Below, piece after piece: positions 1-11,149 of a stretch of 64,000 nucleotides of DNA. This DNA is from Calendula officinalis (lineage: Eukaryota > Streptophyta > Magnoliopsida > Asterales > Asteraceae). The DNA is taken from positions 36,220,047 through 36,284,046 of the forward strand of contig OY970835.1 in NCBI GenBank assembly GCA_963853835.1, read 5' to 3'. The position numbers and the translations under genes were made by a program. The notes beneath the pieces are model-generated. The model was not told the DNA's origin. It saw nothing but the letters and a program-made list of their open reading frames with translations, and made no database searches. Within the stretch, counting starts at the first letter, position 1. Each line of letters starts with the position of its first letter.

Positions 1-973
1 CAAATCCCCCAAATTGCAACTGCAAACTCTGCAAATTTCAAATCAACCAATTCGGTAAGCACTTTTTTCCCCCTTTGATCTCTACTGATGAATACTGCAA
101 ATCAGACTTCAATTTACTAAATTGATCATCGAATGCGTTAATTTATGTTAGAAATTGTGTTGTGTTTAAGTTATTAATTCTGTGATCACTTGATTTTTCG
201 GTAGTTTATCTCTCTTGATTATCACATAATTCATGTCTGGAATTGCGGATCACGAATAGCGTATGAATAGATTTTTTGTTACGTTGTAGTGCTACATTAG
301 ATCCCTAATTTTGTATCTGAAACGTCCTATTTTCAAATTTGATTTCCAAACTAAAAATTAGCTTAGAAATCAAGCGAGTTTCGTCTTCTTCCTATTTTCA
401 TGAATCGTGCTATTGCTAGGAAAATTAATTTCGTTTATGTAAATAAATGGTGATATGGTTATTTGGATTTGAAGTTAATTAGGGTTAGATTGTGTGATGT
501 GTTAAAAAGGAGTGTTTGGTTTGACCTTTTTGCTCTTGGACTAATCACGATAGCTCCTTTACTTGATTTTATTACCTGAGTTTGGTAAAGGATGCTTAAG
601 TTTTACCTATCACTTTGCTCACAACTTCACACTAATATAAATAATTGTCTTTAGTTGACAAAGGGGAAAGAAAGAGTTAAAATTGCAACCTCCAACTCAT
701 TCCCATCAAGTCACAAGTTAGTAATTTAAGCTAAGCACTTGATAACAGTACAGTAAGCAAATTAGCTATTGAAAATATATATATATATAAGAAACACACA
801 TTGTGCTCCTGTTACATTGATCGTCAATTTTTTACGTGATCACAGAATTATAACTTTCAGTTGGGACTTTGTGAATATGTTCTTTAATCCAATTAATTGC
901 TAATTCTGAAATTGTGATATCTTATTTATTGGTTGCAGATTTTATTGCAAATACAATACTAAATTGAATCAAC
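1..973 (+). other. 5' leader of first GRP gene: UTR exon, leader intron, UTR exon
   Basis: Bases 1-54 look like the end of a C/A-rich 5' UTR exon that stops at a good donor (TTCG|GTAAGC, intron from 55). A T-rich intron runs to 938 and ends TTGGTTGCAG. The second UTR exon, 939-973, leads into the ATG at 974. The tandem paralog has the same kind of acceptor (GATTGCAG at 6298) just before its ATG, which supports a shared leader intron. The transcription start lies at or before base 1, so the promoter is not visible. A (TA)n run sits at about 776-790 inside the intron. Confidence 0.6.
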
Positions 974-2221
974 ATGAGTGGAGACGAACACAATCAGAAT
1001 CAAGACAAGGGATTGCTTGGTAATCTTGCTGGATATGCTGCTGGAGCTGCACACAACCATCAACAACATGGTGGGGGGTATCCACCACAACAAGGATACC
1101 CTCCACAACATGGGTACCCTCCACAACAAGGATACCCCCCACAAGGGTATCCTCCACAACAGGGGGGATATCCCCCACAAGGGTATCCTCCACAACAAGG
1201 GTATCCCCCACAAGGGTACCCTCCAGCTGGCTATCCTGGTCAATCAGCTCCACATAGTTCAGGAGGTAACTTGATCTGTTCAACATTATAATTCTCAAAA
1301 AAAAAAATTAGTGTTCATATTGTATTTGTAATACCAATTTCTATTCTCAAATTATTTAATCAAGATAGTTAGAAGAAAAAGACCATTGTTTCATATAATC
1401 TTTACCTTTTATTTAATACAGATGAACAAGGTAACTTAATCCAATCTTTGAAAAGCAGAAATAGCTACTTAGTTACTGAAAATTTTGAAATTTACCTATT
1501 TAGTTGGAGTATTTTTTTTACAAATTTTTTCATTTCCATGAAAATGGGAGGTGTTTTCATCTCTAAGTAATTTTTTTTCGAAAACATGTTCCTGTATTTA
1601 TTTATTTTTCCAGTTTGAAAATAAGATCAGTTCATATGATCATATCCAGAAAGAAAAACAGTTGAAAAATATATAATTTATTTATTTAGTTGTAAAATTG
1701 AAAAGTAAGTTTTTTCCGTACTACAATTTTTTTCATCCTTAAAAGTCCAATTTGAAAACATTCTCTGTTTCTCAAGTTTTCCTTAAAAACCTTCATAGAG
1801 AGATGTCAATTAAACAAGCACTTACTTAGCTTATATCTAAAGCAAACTTTTATCCCATAAAGCCTTGGTCTAAAACTAAAGTAATTATGCTAGTGGTAAA
1901 AGCTTTATTCTTTTTATCTTTATATTTTTAAAAATATTATCCTAATATGTTTGATCAGGTCACGGTCATGGGCCTGGTATAGGAGGCATGCTAGCTGGAG
2001 GTGCAGCAGCCGCTGCAGCCGCATATGGGGCCCACCAGCTAACCTCATCTCACGGTCACAATTCACATGGGGCCCACAACATGATTCCAGGAATGGGCCA
2101 TTTCAGTGGGGGCAAACATGGCGGGGGCAAATTCAAGGCTGGTAAACATGGTAAAGGTGGGAAGCATGGTAAGTTTGGCAAGCACAAGGGGAAATCCTCA
2201 GGGTTCAAGAAATGGAAGTAA
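974..2221 (+). CDS. Glycine/proline-rich protein, GRP-A3-like (XYPPX repeat protein), copy 1
   Basis: Two coding exons, 974-1265 and 1959-2221, join in phase 1 (CAGGAG|GTAACT to TTGATCAG|GT) and give 184 residues. The N-terminus (MSGDEHNQNQDKGLLGNLAGY) is followed by about ten GYPPQ/GYPPQQ repeats (residues about 35-85), a short Ala-rich hydrophobic stretch (LAGGAAAAAAAYGAH, near residue 110), then a His/Gly/Lys-rich tail with KHGK repeats ending KKWK. This order (Gly/Tyr/Pro repeats, poly-Ala segment, HGK tail) is that of the plant 'glycine-rich protein A3' / proline-rich family. Its biochemical role is not established. The lysine tail suggests nucleic-acid or membrane contact, which is inference. 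The gene is a tandem duplicate of the one at 6332-7423. Reading frames on the other strand here are shadows of the repeat. Confidence 0.9.
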
Positions 2222-3034
2222 ATGTTGGTGCATATATGATATGTATTTATGTTTTCTCCTAAAAACCGAGTTTATTGGGTTATGATTTCCGGGTTGTCAT
2301 TTCTTAACGGATTTATATGGTTTCGGTTCGAGATATTATGATAATAAAGTATCGTTTATGTAATTTGGGTTTGAGATGCTCTTATTTTTGTCCAACTCTA
2401 CATTTCACATAGTCCAACAACTTTTTCAAAAAGTACAAATTTGGTCACAAAATAAAAATAATTTGAAGTTTTGAACAATCATCAATTCCTTATCCACTTG
2501 TGTCTTATAGAGTTTTGCTGCAGTTTGCATATTCTAATGGCGTAGCTACTGATTACTACGCTACTTACTAAGGATGTCATCGACTTAAAATATTAAACAA
2601 AGGTTCTTTTTTGCCCTTTTCTTCTAATAACAATATCTTAAAAGCTCTATGTCAAACACAAGATAAAAGAATAATGAAGATTTCATTATAAGGAAACCTG
2701 AACAATTATCCACTCTTAACATTTTACATTAACTTGAATATGAATGAATTGGATCTTTTCCCTTATAACAATTGTTTTCAATGCATAACAAAAGAGGTCT
2801 AGATTAAATTAACATGATCAAATAATATTGAACAGTTTAGATTAACACTCTTAATTCTAAAGAGGTATTCAAATAATAGAAATCTGCAAAATAGCCGATA
2901 ATTGTTGATTATTCTATAAGAATGATATAATTAGTAGCATTTTATATTTAGTAAAGATAAGATATAAATGCATTAGCTCATTATAAAATTAAGAAAAAGT
3001 AATCGCAAAGCCCATATTATACTCGCATTTAACT
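2222..3034. other. 3' flank and AT-rich spacer
   Basis: 3' UTR and spacer after the first GRP gene. AATAAAG at about 2342-2348 could act as a poly(A) signal. I see no gene or repeat structure in the rest. Confidence 0.4.
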
Positions 3035-3042
3035 GTTTTAAA

Positions 3043-3429
3043 CAATGTTTTAAAACCCGGATTTTGAATCGGACCGGGCGATGCTCTAAAAATAGTCGAA
3101 CCGGTCAGACCGGCGGGTTCAACCGGATTACAATGCTATTGAATATTTATGTTAAATTAGTTATATAAAAGGTATATAAATGCAAAAAAATTACAAAACA
3201 ACTATTATAAAATTTAAAAAATTACAAAAACTACTTTTCTAACAAAAAATTATAAAAATTTACCAAAATTACAAAAACTCAGGTCCGACCGGCCGGTCCG
3301 ACCGGGGTTCACAGTTAACTCGGCCGGTTCGATGCCATTCATAAATGGACTTTAAACCGGTCGATTTGACCCTGCATATTTCCATTTCCTGGTCGGACCG
3401 GCCAGTCGAACCCGGGTTTTAAAACACTG
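3043..3429. mobile_element. hAT-type MITE
   Basis: The 387-bp element starts CAATGTTTTAAAACCCGG, and its other end read in reverse starts CAGTGTTTTAAAACCCGG, giving imperfect terminal inverted repeats of about 18 bp with hAT-like CA.TG ends. The flanks GTTTTAAA (3035-3042) and GTTTTAAG (3430-3437) make an 8-bp duplication with one mismatch, the hAT length. The interior carries GACCGGTC-like short repeats near both ends around an AT-rich core. There is no coding capacity, so it is non-autonomous. Confidence 0.75.
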
Positions 3430-3437
3430 GTTTTAAG

Positions 3438-3929
3438 ACATAAAATCAAGGTTCCAGAAAGCGTAAGGCGTGGCGGCACCATCAAGTCTCAAGCCATGAC
3501 GGGCCATGGCGTTTTTCAAGGCGTAACTTAACGCGACAAATTTTTTATATAATTTATATATATACGTATATGAAATTAAAAAAAATACATCTATTGATTT
3601 ATATATCAAAATAAGTGCTACACTTTTACTTTCACGCTTTTTGATGTAAAACATTGTAATAGAGATTATAATAGATTATAAGAGATAATTAGTGAAGAAG
3701 GGTCCCACAATATAATCTTTGGCTTTATTGAAGAAAGATAAAGTAATTAGGTAATCTTAATGATGTTTAATAAAGTTAAGTAAGGATAAAATGATAATTT
3801 TATATACAATAATTACCAAATGAGGAAAGTATAACACTTATTTTGAATCATTCATATAAGGAAGTGTATCACTTATTTTGAATCGGAGGAAGATAAAGTT
3901 TACAAAAAGTGTTGCATCCAAATTTATAT
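3438..3929. other. Spacer, possible outer arm of an older interrupted repeat
   Basis: The left part (3450-3535) is rich in AAGGCGTGGCG-type words, and 4725-4790, beyond the next element, holds related words in inverse orientation (CGCCTTA, TCACGCCTAG). The two may be arms of one older element split by the Mutator-like MITE. I found no clean duplication to prove it. The rest is AT-rich and featureless. Confidence 0.25.
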
Positions 3930-4675
3930 GAGTTAATTACACATTTGGTCCTTTAAGTTGATACCAGATTTCACATTTGGTCCTAAACTTTCAATGCCGT
4001 CAAGTGTAGTCCTTTAGTTTGTCAATTTTGTTATGTTTAGTCCTTTAGGCCAAACGGTGTTAACCTTTTCTGTTAAGTGACTCTATGTGCAATGCACATG
4101 AGGGGTATTTTTGTCTTTTGTTATTTTATTTTCTTTATAATTTTAGATTTAAAACTTTTTCTTTTTTTCATTTTTTCATTTAGTTTAAACTCTTCCTTCC
4201 CCAAATTAAACCTAATAAACGTCATATAGCAGAGAACAAAAGTAAACATAGGTTTAATCCATATTTTAACCACCTGCGCCGCCGCCAGCCCGCCACCTCC
4301 ACCACCGTACGCTGTCGCTCTCCACCACCGTACGCTGTCGTTGTATGAGTAAATGTCTTTTTTTAACAAATCTAAAAGCACTGTTTTAACCCGATTGTTT
4401 TATAACAGTCTCGAGAGTTGCATCCATGGAGGTTTAATCCTTTTGCTTTAATTTTCTTTTAACAAATCTATCTGAGCCTCGTTGTTAATCTTCTAATTAG
4501 AATAATGATCCCTCATGCACATGGGAACTTAACAGAAAAAGTTAACACCGTTTGGCCTAAAGGACTAAACGTGATAAAATTGACAAACTAAAGGACTACA
4601 CTTGTCAGAATTGAAAGTTTAGGATCAAACGTGAAATCTGGTATCAACTTAAAGGACCATTTGTGTAATTAACTC
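3930..4675. mobile_element. Mutator-like MITE with long terminal inverted repeats
   Basis: This 746-bp element starts GAGTTAATTACACA and ends with its inverse. The inverted repeats extend about 170-180 bp on each side (3930 to about 4108, and about 4500 to 4675), to the GTTAAGT/ACATGAGGG words. The flanks AATTTATAT (3921-3929) and AATTTATAA (4676-4684) form a 9-bp duplication with one mismatch, and a 9-bp duplication with long TIRs is the Mutator pattern. The interior has a small C-rich stretch and no convincing ORF. Confidence 0.75.
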
Positions 4676-4793
4676 AATTTATAATTATATATATCATTAT
4701 TTTTTTTAAAAATTTCAATTTTTCCAACCGCCTTACAAAAAACTCGTCATAAGGCGCGTCTTATCACGTCTTATCTCACGTCACGCCTAGACT

Positions 4794-5062
4794 CAGGGCC
4801 GGCTCAATGGGCTGGGCAAGCTGGGCGACCGCCTCGGGCCCCAAACGTCAAAGGCCCCCTATTTTAGTAGTTCTCTATATATATAGTCAAAAAAAAAAAT
4901 AAAAAAATAAAAATTCATACCTTGCTCAAAAAAGGCCCAAACTTAACCCAAAATAAAAATTGATTTATATTATGGAAATGCCCTATTTTATATTTCAAAA
5001 AATGCAAGTTTATTTAGAGTTTTATTTAGTTATTTTTATGAATTATGGTTCGGAACATGTTA
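4794..5062. mobile_element. Truncated hAT-like element (relative of the AUG7 intron-2 element)
   Basis: It starts CAGGGCCGGCTCAATGGGCT and shares the order of words of the full copy at 17682-17987 (GGGCTGGGCAAGCTGGGCGACCG, TTTTAGTAGTTCTCTATATA, ATGGTTCGGAACATGTTAA). The match stops near 5062, and the 3' terminus (CCTTGAGACGGCACTG in the other copy) is missing. It is therefore a 3'-truncated copy. Confidence 0.65.
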
Positions 5063-6331
5063 AAGGGTTTAGGGTTTAGGCAAACGCGTGGATTTAATTC
5101 GTTCACGCAATCGATTCTTTATTTATTTTCCCCATGCGTACTACATATAATGCAACCCCATATCTCTCTCTCTCTCTCTTCTAATTCATTTATAAATCTG
5201 TTTGAACGCTAATCAAGGACCAGGGATTTCTCTGTTGTTGATTTCAATTTCAAGAATCTGCGAATCTTTTTTTTTTCTTTTTAATCCGGTCGGTGATCCT
5301 TCTCTCAATCTATATCTGAATTTTTATAATCATATTGCATGTTGATATTACTTTAATTATCTGTTTTAGACTTTTAGTTCATCAATCATCAAATCAAAAT
5401 ACCTAGGGCATACTGCTGCTTTGATTATTATGCGAATACCTGATTTTCTTCTTGTGTTTATCCAGGGTTTTGATCCATGTTTTTATGTTCTTGAAGATTG
5501 ATTGTTTGATCGAAAATCTGTGTTTGTGCAATAAATCTGTACTCTGTGTTTATGTACTTGTACTTTTGTTATAAATTTTGTCATGGTTGCTTGCTTCTTA
5601 AGAACCTTAAGTCCATAACATTTTAATTACATAGGTTGTGCCGATTTAATAGCATGAAACCCTATGAGACTTGAGTAGTTATGAGAAATTGGATTACTTT
5701 TGGAGGAACTTTTTTTGAAATAGATATTCTCCAATGGAGTGGTTGGAAACTTAGAATACTAATTAAATTTGTTGAGAAAGTCCTTATTTCATATTGTCGT
5801 CACCTTCTTTAAAAAATGTTGTTTTGGTTGACTAAAAAAAAAAACATGAGGACTTATTTTCTTGGCTTGCCTATAAAATACTAGCAACAAGGATTTGATT
5901 CTGTATTTTGGTTTGATTAGAGGAAATTATAAGTATTTGAATTAAGTCTATACATTATTACCAACATTGACTTAGGTCCACAAGATTCTCCATTTTGCAT
6001 TGTGTATAGAGTATTAGTGTTTGACTAATTGACTCAGGGGATGTTCTTAATTTGAGTTTATTTCCATATATGATGTCTATTGCTTCCATTTTTTCTACAA
6101 AACTAAGTCATTTGACACTTTTTTGTGAAAATTGGACTAGTTTCAGATTCCTTTTATACTTTATATACACCTAAGAAGAAAATTATGTTGAGAGTTTGAG
6201 CATAGATTAGAAAATACAAAACACGTTGCAAGTTTCATGATGTTATATAATCTTCCTTAGATAACTTCTATAATCATATGTTTTTCTATCGATTGCAGTT
6301 TTATAAAGGTAGATATAAAGTTGAAGTAAAA
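5063..6331 (+). promoter_or_regulatory. Promoter and leader region of second GRP gene
   Basis: A telo-box-like TTTAGGGTTTAGG lies at about 5068-5080 and a (TC)n tract at 5162-5180, typical of plant core promoters and leaders. The leader likely starts just after the tract. A leader intron ends at GATTGCAG (acceptor at 6298), followed by the UTR exon 6299-6331. The donor is uncertain; candidates lie between about 5285 and 5470. The layout matches the leader intron of copy 1. Confidence 0.45.
5161..5180 (+). repeat. (TC)n microsatellite
   Basis: Nine or so TC dinucleotides just upstream of the probable leader of the second GRP gene. Pyrimidine tracts here are common in plant core promoters. Confidence 0.85.
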
Positions 6332-7423
6332 ATGGGTGATGAAAATAATAATAAAAATGATCAAGATAGAGGCCTATTTTCTCATCTTGCTGGATATGCT
6401 GCTGGTGGTGGACACTATCCATACCCACCACAACACGGATATCCATACCCGCCTCAACATGGGTATCCTTACCCTCCTCCACCCGGTGGTTACCCGCCAC
6501 CTGGCGGTTACCCGCCACATGGTGGTTACCCGCCACATGGCGGTTATCCACAGCCTGGGTATCCTCCTTCTGGTGGCTACCCACATGCGGGATACCCCCC
6601 AATGGGCTATCCTGGTCCCTCAGCTCCACATTATCCAGGTTTGTTTCATAAATATTCTTGTCATAATTATTGTTTTTTATTAATGGGATAATTACTTGTC
6701 TAGCCCATTTGAGCCAACCATATGGTGATCAGGATTAAAATTTTCCATTTATCACAAAATTACCCTTTTTTGAACAATATTTGAGAAGTTCGAATTCTTT
6801 TTACAAAAGTTTCCAAATAAGATGTTAAAAAGATTAGTTGTGGTTGCTAGAATTTGAGATCAAATCTCATAGTATTGAGGCGGAGTGTTTAGCCATTAAG
6901 TTAGAATACTCTGTTTATTTATCCAGAATATATTAACACAAACTTTATTCTGAAAAAAATCAAAAGAAGTTCTGAATATCTGATTTTTTTCTCAAAAAAC
7001 TATATTTATTTATTTTTATCGAAAAAGTATTTTTTTTCAAAAATCGTAAATGGATTGCAATTTTTGTGCGAAAAGGTGGTTAATTTGCATTCATATCTAA
7101 CAAGCTTCTTTTACACGTCCTTATTAAAAGTTACCCTAAATTTGATCTCATGAAAAACCTCTTGTTCAGGGCATGGAGGACGAGGAATGGGAACATTATT
7201 AGCTGGCGGTGCAGCTGCTGCAGCCGCTGCATTTGGGGCCCACCATATTGCTCATGGTCATGGTCACGGTTATGGTCATGGTTATGGACACTTTGGGGGG
7301 CATCATGGTAAATTCAAGCACGGTAAGTTCAAGCATGGGAAGTTTGGCAAAAGATGGAAGCATGGTATATTTGGTGGAAAGCATAAGGGCTTTTTTGGAG
7401 GAAAACACAAAATGTGGAAGTGA
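6332..7423 (+). CDS. Glycine/proline-rich protein, GRP-A3-like, copy 2
   Basis: Exons 6332-6638 and 7170-7423 join in phase 1 (CCAG|GTTTGT to TTGTTCAG|GG), giving 186 residues. The ATG at 6332 is preferred over an in-frame ATG at 6278, which precedes the leader acceptor. The N-terminus (MGDENNNKNDQDRGLFSHLAGY) and the block order match copy 1: YPPQHGYPYPP and GGYPP repeats (about residues 30-95), LAGGAAAAAAAFGAHH, a HGHGYGHG block, then KFKHGK repeats ending KMWK. The exon boundary and phase are the same as in copy 1, so the pair arose by tandem duplication. The repeat unit has drifted from GYPPQ to GGYPPH. Function is unknown beyond family membership. Confidence 0.9.
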
Positions 7424-9450
7424 TTAACCTTGTTGTTACACTATTATTAGCTACATAGAAACATGTTTGTTAATTCAGTTTGTTTTTTTTTACCATAAAG
7501 ATTGTAGTTGCTTATGTGGTGTTTTAGACCGGCCTTCGATTGTGCTGATTTGGTTATATATGTAATTAGTAACGTGTTTATGTTTGACTCATAAGTAGAT
7601 GACGGATTTGTTGATTATGTGGTGTTCGTTGTTTCAAGCTTTTAATGAGAGTTGTTTTTTACTCATAGTTGATATGAACGTTTCCAAACCTTTCCTTAAT
7701 TATATGGTAAAAGTTAATTTATCCAAGGAATAATTGAACTTGTGACCTCTAAAAAAGTCATTCGGAAAACTATTATAATCGGTTTAATCATTTAACCTAC
7801 TACATAAAGTAAAATAACTAAAAACATAGTAGGTACAACTCATTTTTCGTAGACCATATATATACATGGACCTTTTATGTGACTACCAAGGAAAGCAGTA
7901 TAATAGGCAAAGTATTCAATCCCACATGCATCTTCATGTGCTTTTCACCTAAAACACCTCACACTTTGCTAAAGTACACTACAGAATCAGATTCAAAGGC
8001 TAATTTTGGGACCATTTTTTGTGTTTAAAATGATGCTCGTCTCAACAAATCTATGTAAACCACTCCAACACACACAATTTCTTGTATCTCAAAGATCGAT
8101 CGAGTATACGAAATGCTGATAGACATGTTTCTTGGGTTTGTTTGTTGCATTTTGAAGCTTGTATTCAAATTTTAATCTTGTAGTAGTGAAAGGAATCTTG
8201 GACGTGAAGATAGTTATTGGAAAATCGCGATCAATTGCCTCTTATTTGTGCCCTTTTTTTCGTGTGTTGAAAAATGTAACAATTTTTGAGAAAGTAAAAG
8301 TTAAGGCATGGAAAAAGAGGCAACTAGCGATTTTCTAAACCTTCACGTCCATTGTCCGTTTCATTGTTGCTAGATTATGTTCACCGAGTCTAACTATGGT
8401 ACAATGATGGTGCATGTGTTAGCAGATCACATTGATATATATCGTATTTGTAGTGTATACGATTAGTCCTTCTTGTAAGGGCATTATATAAACCCTCAAT
8501 TAGGGATGTTCACTATTTAGACATAACTGAAACGTCCAATTAGATATCTCGGGTTGGAATATTTGGTTTGGATTTTTCTATTTTTTGGATTAGTTTGGAA
8601 AAGAACCGAAGTTCTGGTTTCTCCATTAGAACCAAATAGTGCAAATAGACCAAAGAGTAATTTTGTTTATTTGCTTTTTCATATGTATAGTTAGTATCCT
8701 TATTTATTTTTGCTTGCTAGTCCTGACTTACTTCGTTTTTATTTTGCGTTTTCAAAACCCTCATTAAGACCTTGGCTTAGAATAGCATGACGACGTCATT
8801 GTTGTTGATAGCCTTAACGTCGTTTGGATATTACTTTCTTTTTGTGTTGTCAAACTAATAAATGGATTGATGAATTGACTATTTAATAGATTCATAATTG
8901 TAGAACTCAAACTTATCATCATTGACATTTTATACTTTTGTACGGGTGTTGTGAGAAAAATATTGGACCAACCAAATTATAATTTGAGTTGGATCGGTTT
9001 GATTTTTAAGATAGTTTGGACTGTTCAGTTTAATTATTTAAGGTACAAAAACCAATTGGTTTCATTCATCTATTTGATTCGGATAAAACCAATCCAACCA
9101 ACAAATACACTTACACAATGATATAGCATGCGAAGTAATCCCTCATTATGGTATTAGAGCACTCTCTGGCTTTACCCTTTTTATTATTGTCTAGTTTTAG
9201 TTCTTTTTGTTTAGTTTAGACTTTAGCGTTAAACCATGTTTTAGTTTAATTTTGAGGTTGTTCCACAACTTTAATTTATAATTTGGAACTGCAAGTTGTA
9301 CATTATATCTAGCTGATTGTTTTACAGTTTTGATTTATGTTGATTACTCTAAACTTAATATAGGAATTGACAAATTAATTGCCTTATGTTAGAAATTTAC
9401 ATGATGGGTACTATATTCTTTCTCACGAGTTGAAGGTATATGTTAGAAAA
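7424..9450. other. AT-rich intergenic region
   Basis: 3' flank of the second GRP gene, then about 2 kb without a gene. It contains the foldback at 8200-8350. From about 8500 to 9110 it holds degenerate sequence that begins TTAGGGATGTTCAC, a hAT-like end with no matching partner, and has many GGTTTGGTT-like words. No ORF worth calling. Confidence 0.4.
8200..8350. repeat. Foldback hairpin with arms of about 36-44 bp
   Basis: The left arm (8200-8243, GGACGTGAAG...GCCTCTT) is the near inverse of the right arm (8315-8350, AAGAGGCAA...CTTCACGTCC), with a loop of about 70 bases. Weaker pairing may extend about 20 bp outward. It could be a small MITE or a hairpin transcript source. I found no duplication and cannot tell which. 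Confidence 0.5.
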
Positions 9451-9455
9451 CAAAC

Positions 9456-9783
9456 TGATACGAATTGACAAGAATAATCGAATGCTTTATTGATAATCCC
9501 GGAATTAAAGACCCGGGTGTCTCCCTAATAACAAAAGACGGGTAAATAACTAAACTCTCAATGCCTTAAACACTGGTAATCGGTCTATATATATAGCCGA
9601 TCCCAAAAGCACTCCTAAACCTAAAAGGACACGAATAAAACAAGCAATCCTAAACCTACTAGGATACGAACGAAATAAAGATAAGCATTCGATTTTAAAT
9701 AGCTTTGGGCTTAAGTTACTCCTGTGGATTGAGCTTTGCGCCTAGCGTATACCCGACCCCAACGTCCCTGCTCGTTTGTATCA
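9456..9783. mobile_element. Solo LTR (328 bp)
   Basis: The sequence starts TGATACGAA and ends TTTGTATCA, a TG...CA unit with a 9-bp imperfect terminal inverted repeat. It is flanked by a perfect 5-bp duplication CAAAC (9451-9455 and 9784-9788). There is no adjacent primer site or coding sequence, so it is a solo LTR left by recombination. A TATATATA run sits at about 9588. Confidence 0.8.
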
Positions 9784-9788
9784 CAAAC

Positions 9789-10433
9789 CAAAAATTAAGT
9801 CAAGAAAAGTGCTGGTGAAATGCAACATTAGAAAATTAAAAGTAAAAATCGCAGATGGTGGGTTGCTAAATGGGTCTGAGCACATGGATTTTTTCTTGTC
9901 AGTTGTTCTATAACAATAACTTTAATAGTAGTATACATAGGTTATATGTGTTGTAGATCGAATATGAATACAGAGTGAAAAAAATAGTTGTAGTTCGTAA
10001 GGAAGAATTATAGTTCAAGCCTTCAAGGTGTAAACTTTATGATAGTTTTTACTTTTTAGGCAATTTTTCATTAGGTATTTTAAACATTTTAATAAAGTTT
10101 TTGTTAACGAGACAAAAGGAATGTGAAGAATAGAAGTATGCTTGCCACTATTTAACACCACAAGTGCCCATTGATATGCACATAAAACAAGAGAATATTT
10201 ATTTTGAGTGGGAACTGCAATCATATGGTTATATGCATCATCCCCTTAGAATCATGCCTAATCTAAAATCTCACTCCATATGCTTTTTAAGTGCCTCCAA
10301 CGACTACTCTCATCAAAATCATACCCTCTTAGTAGAAAAATATAACTCTCTTTTAATAATTTAGTTTCAAAAAATCTAGTTATCTGACAAATAGTTAACA
10401 ACATGGCGATATACATAATCCCTTTAAAAGAGA
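9789..10433. other. Spacer without recognisable features
   Basis: AT-rich. Short open frames on both strands lack any family signature. Confidence 0.4.
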
Positions 10434-10441
10434 GGTATGGG

Positions 10442-11141
10442 TAGAGCTGTCAAAACCTGACACGACACGATAAAAATATACGAAACGAAATGAAATTGGC
10501 ACGAAATTGAAATTTGAATTCGTGTTCGTGTTGTGTAAAACAAACACGAAGTCGTGTCGTGTCGTGTTCGTGTTCAGAGATTAACACGAAATTGACACGA
10601 TAGTTATGATTTTGTCGTGTTTGTCGTGTTTTGTCGTGTTTGTCGTGTGAGAGAGCTAATGCAATCGAAATCAAGCTAATTCATGGTGATTTGATCAAAG
10701 TTGAAGAATCAAGTGTGTGTTTGTGTGTGTGTTCTTGAGAGAGAATGGAGGAGGGAAGATAGCTTTCAAAATGATAATTCAATAAAGTGAGGGAAAGCTT
10801 ACAATTAGTGAGGGAAGGTTTTCCTTAAATACCTAGCTCACTAATCATCATGATTAAGGTTAAGACTAGATTAAAACTATTACAATATTACACATCTAGT
10901 CCCCTAACTATTGAATACAATCTAATTGACCCTAACATCGTGTTTTTAGCATGTAATAAGTAAGAAATTTGTTATTTTTGTTATTTATTTGGTGTTGTCG
11001 TGTTTGTCGTGTTTATCATTTTTTTAATCGTGTCGTGTTAGCAAAATAAAACACGACTTCGTGTCGTGTTGTTTTCTTGTTGAACGAATTCGTGTCGTGT
11101 TACCTAAAAACACGAAACGATAGCACGATTTGACAGCCCTA
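10442..11141. mobile_element. hAT-type non-autonomous element, host of a solo LTR
   Basis: The ends TAGAGCTGTCAAA and, inverted, TAGGGCTGTCAAA form terminal inverted repeats. The flanks GGTATGGG (10434-10441 and 11142-11149) are a perfect 8-bp duplication, the hAT length. The interior is a dense run of CGTGT/ACACG words (10520-10650 and 10995-11125). Removing the nested solo LTR and one duplication copy leaves about 405 bp of original element. Confidence 0.85.
10648..10937. mobile_element. Solo LTR of a Copia-like family, nested in the hAT element
   Basis: 290 bp, starting TGAGAGAGC and ending ACCCTAACA, flanked by a perfect TCGTG duplication (10643-10647 and 10938-10942). Its right part (AAGACTAGATTAAAACTA..., CTAGTCCCCTAACTATTGA) resembles the LTR at 63375-63679, so both belong to one LTR family. 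Orientation is probably minus, judged by that relative. Confidence 0.8.
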
Positions 11142-11149
11142 GGTATGGG

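Noticed and set aside
959..1298. Minus-strand frames over the GRP exons
   Set aside because: Shadows of the XYPPX repeat. The plus frame has family motifs and correct splice phases.
4121..4381. 86-codon minus-strand ORF with a Gly run
   Set aside because: It lies inside the Mutator-like MITE, overlaps its TIR and has no domain. It reflects a C-rich stretch.
5065..5082. Interstitial telomere repeat
   Set aside because: Only about two TTTAGGG units, better read as a telo-box in a promoter.
6278..6331. Upstream in-frame ATG for the second GRP gene
   Set aside because: It lies before the leader-intron acceptor at 6298, so it is intronic. The MGDE start matches the MSGDE start of copy 1.
8500..9110. 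hAT element starting TTAGGGATGTTCAC
   Set aside because: No matching inverse end or 8-bp duplication was found, so it is left as degenerate sequence.
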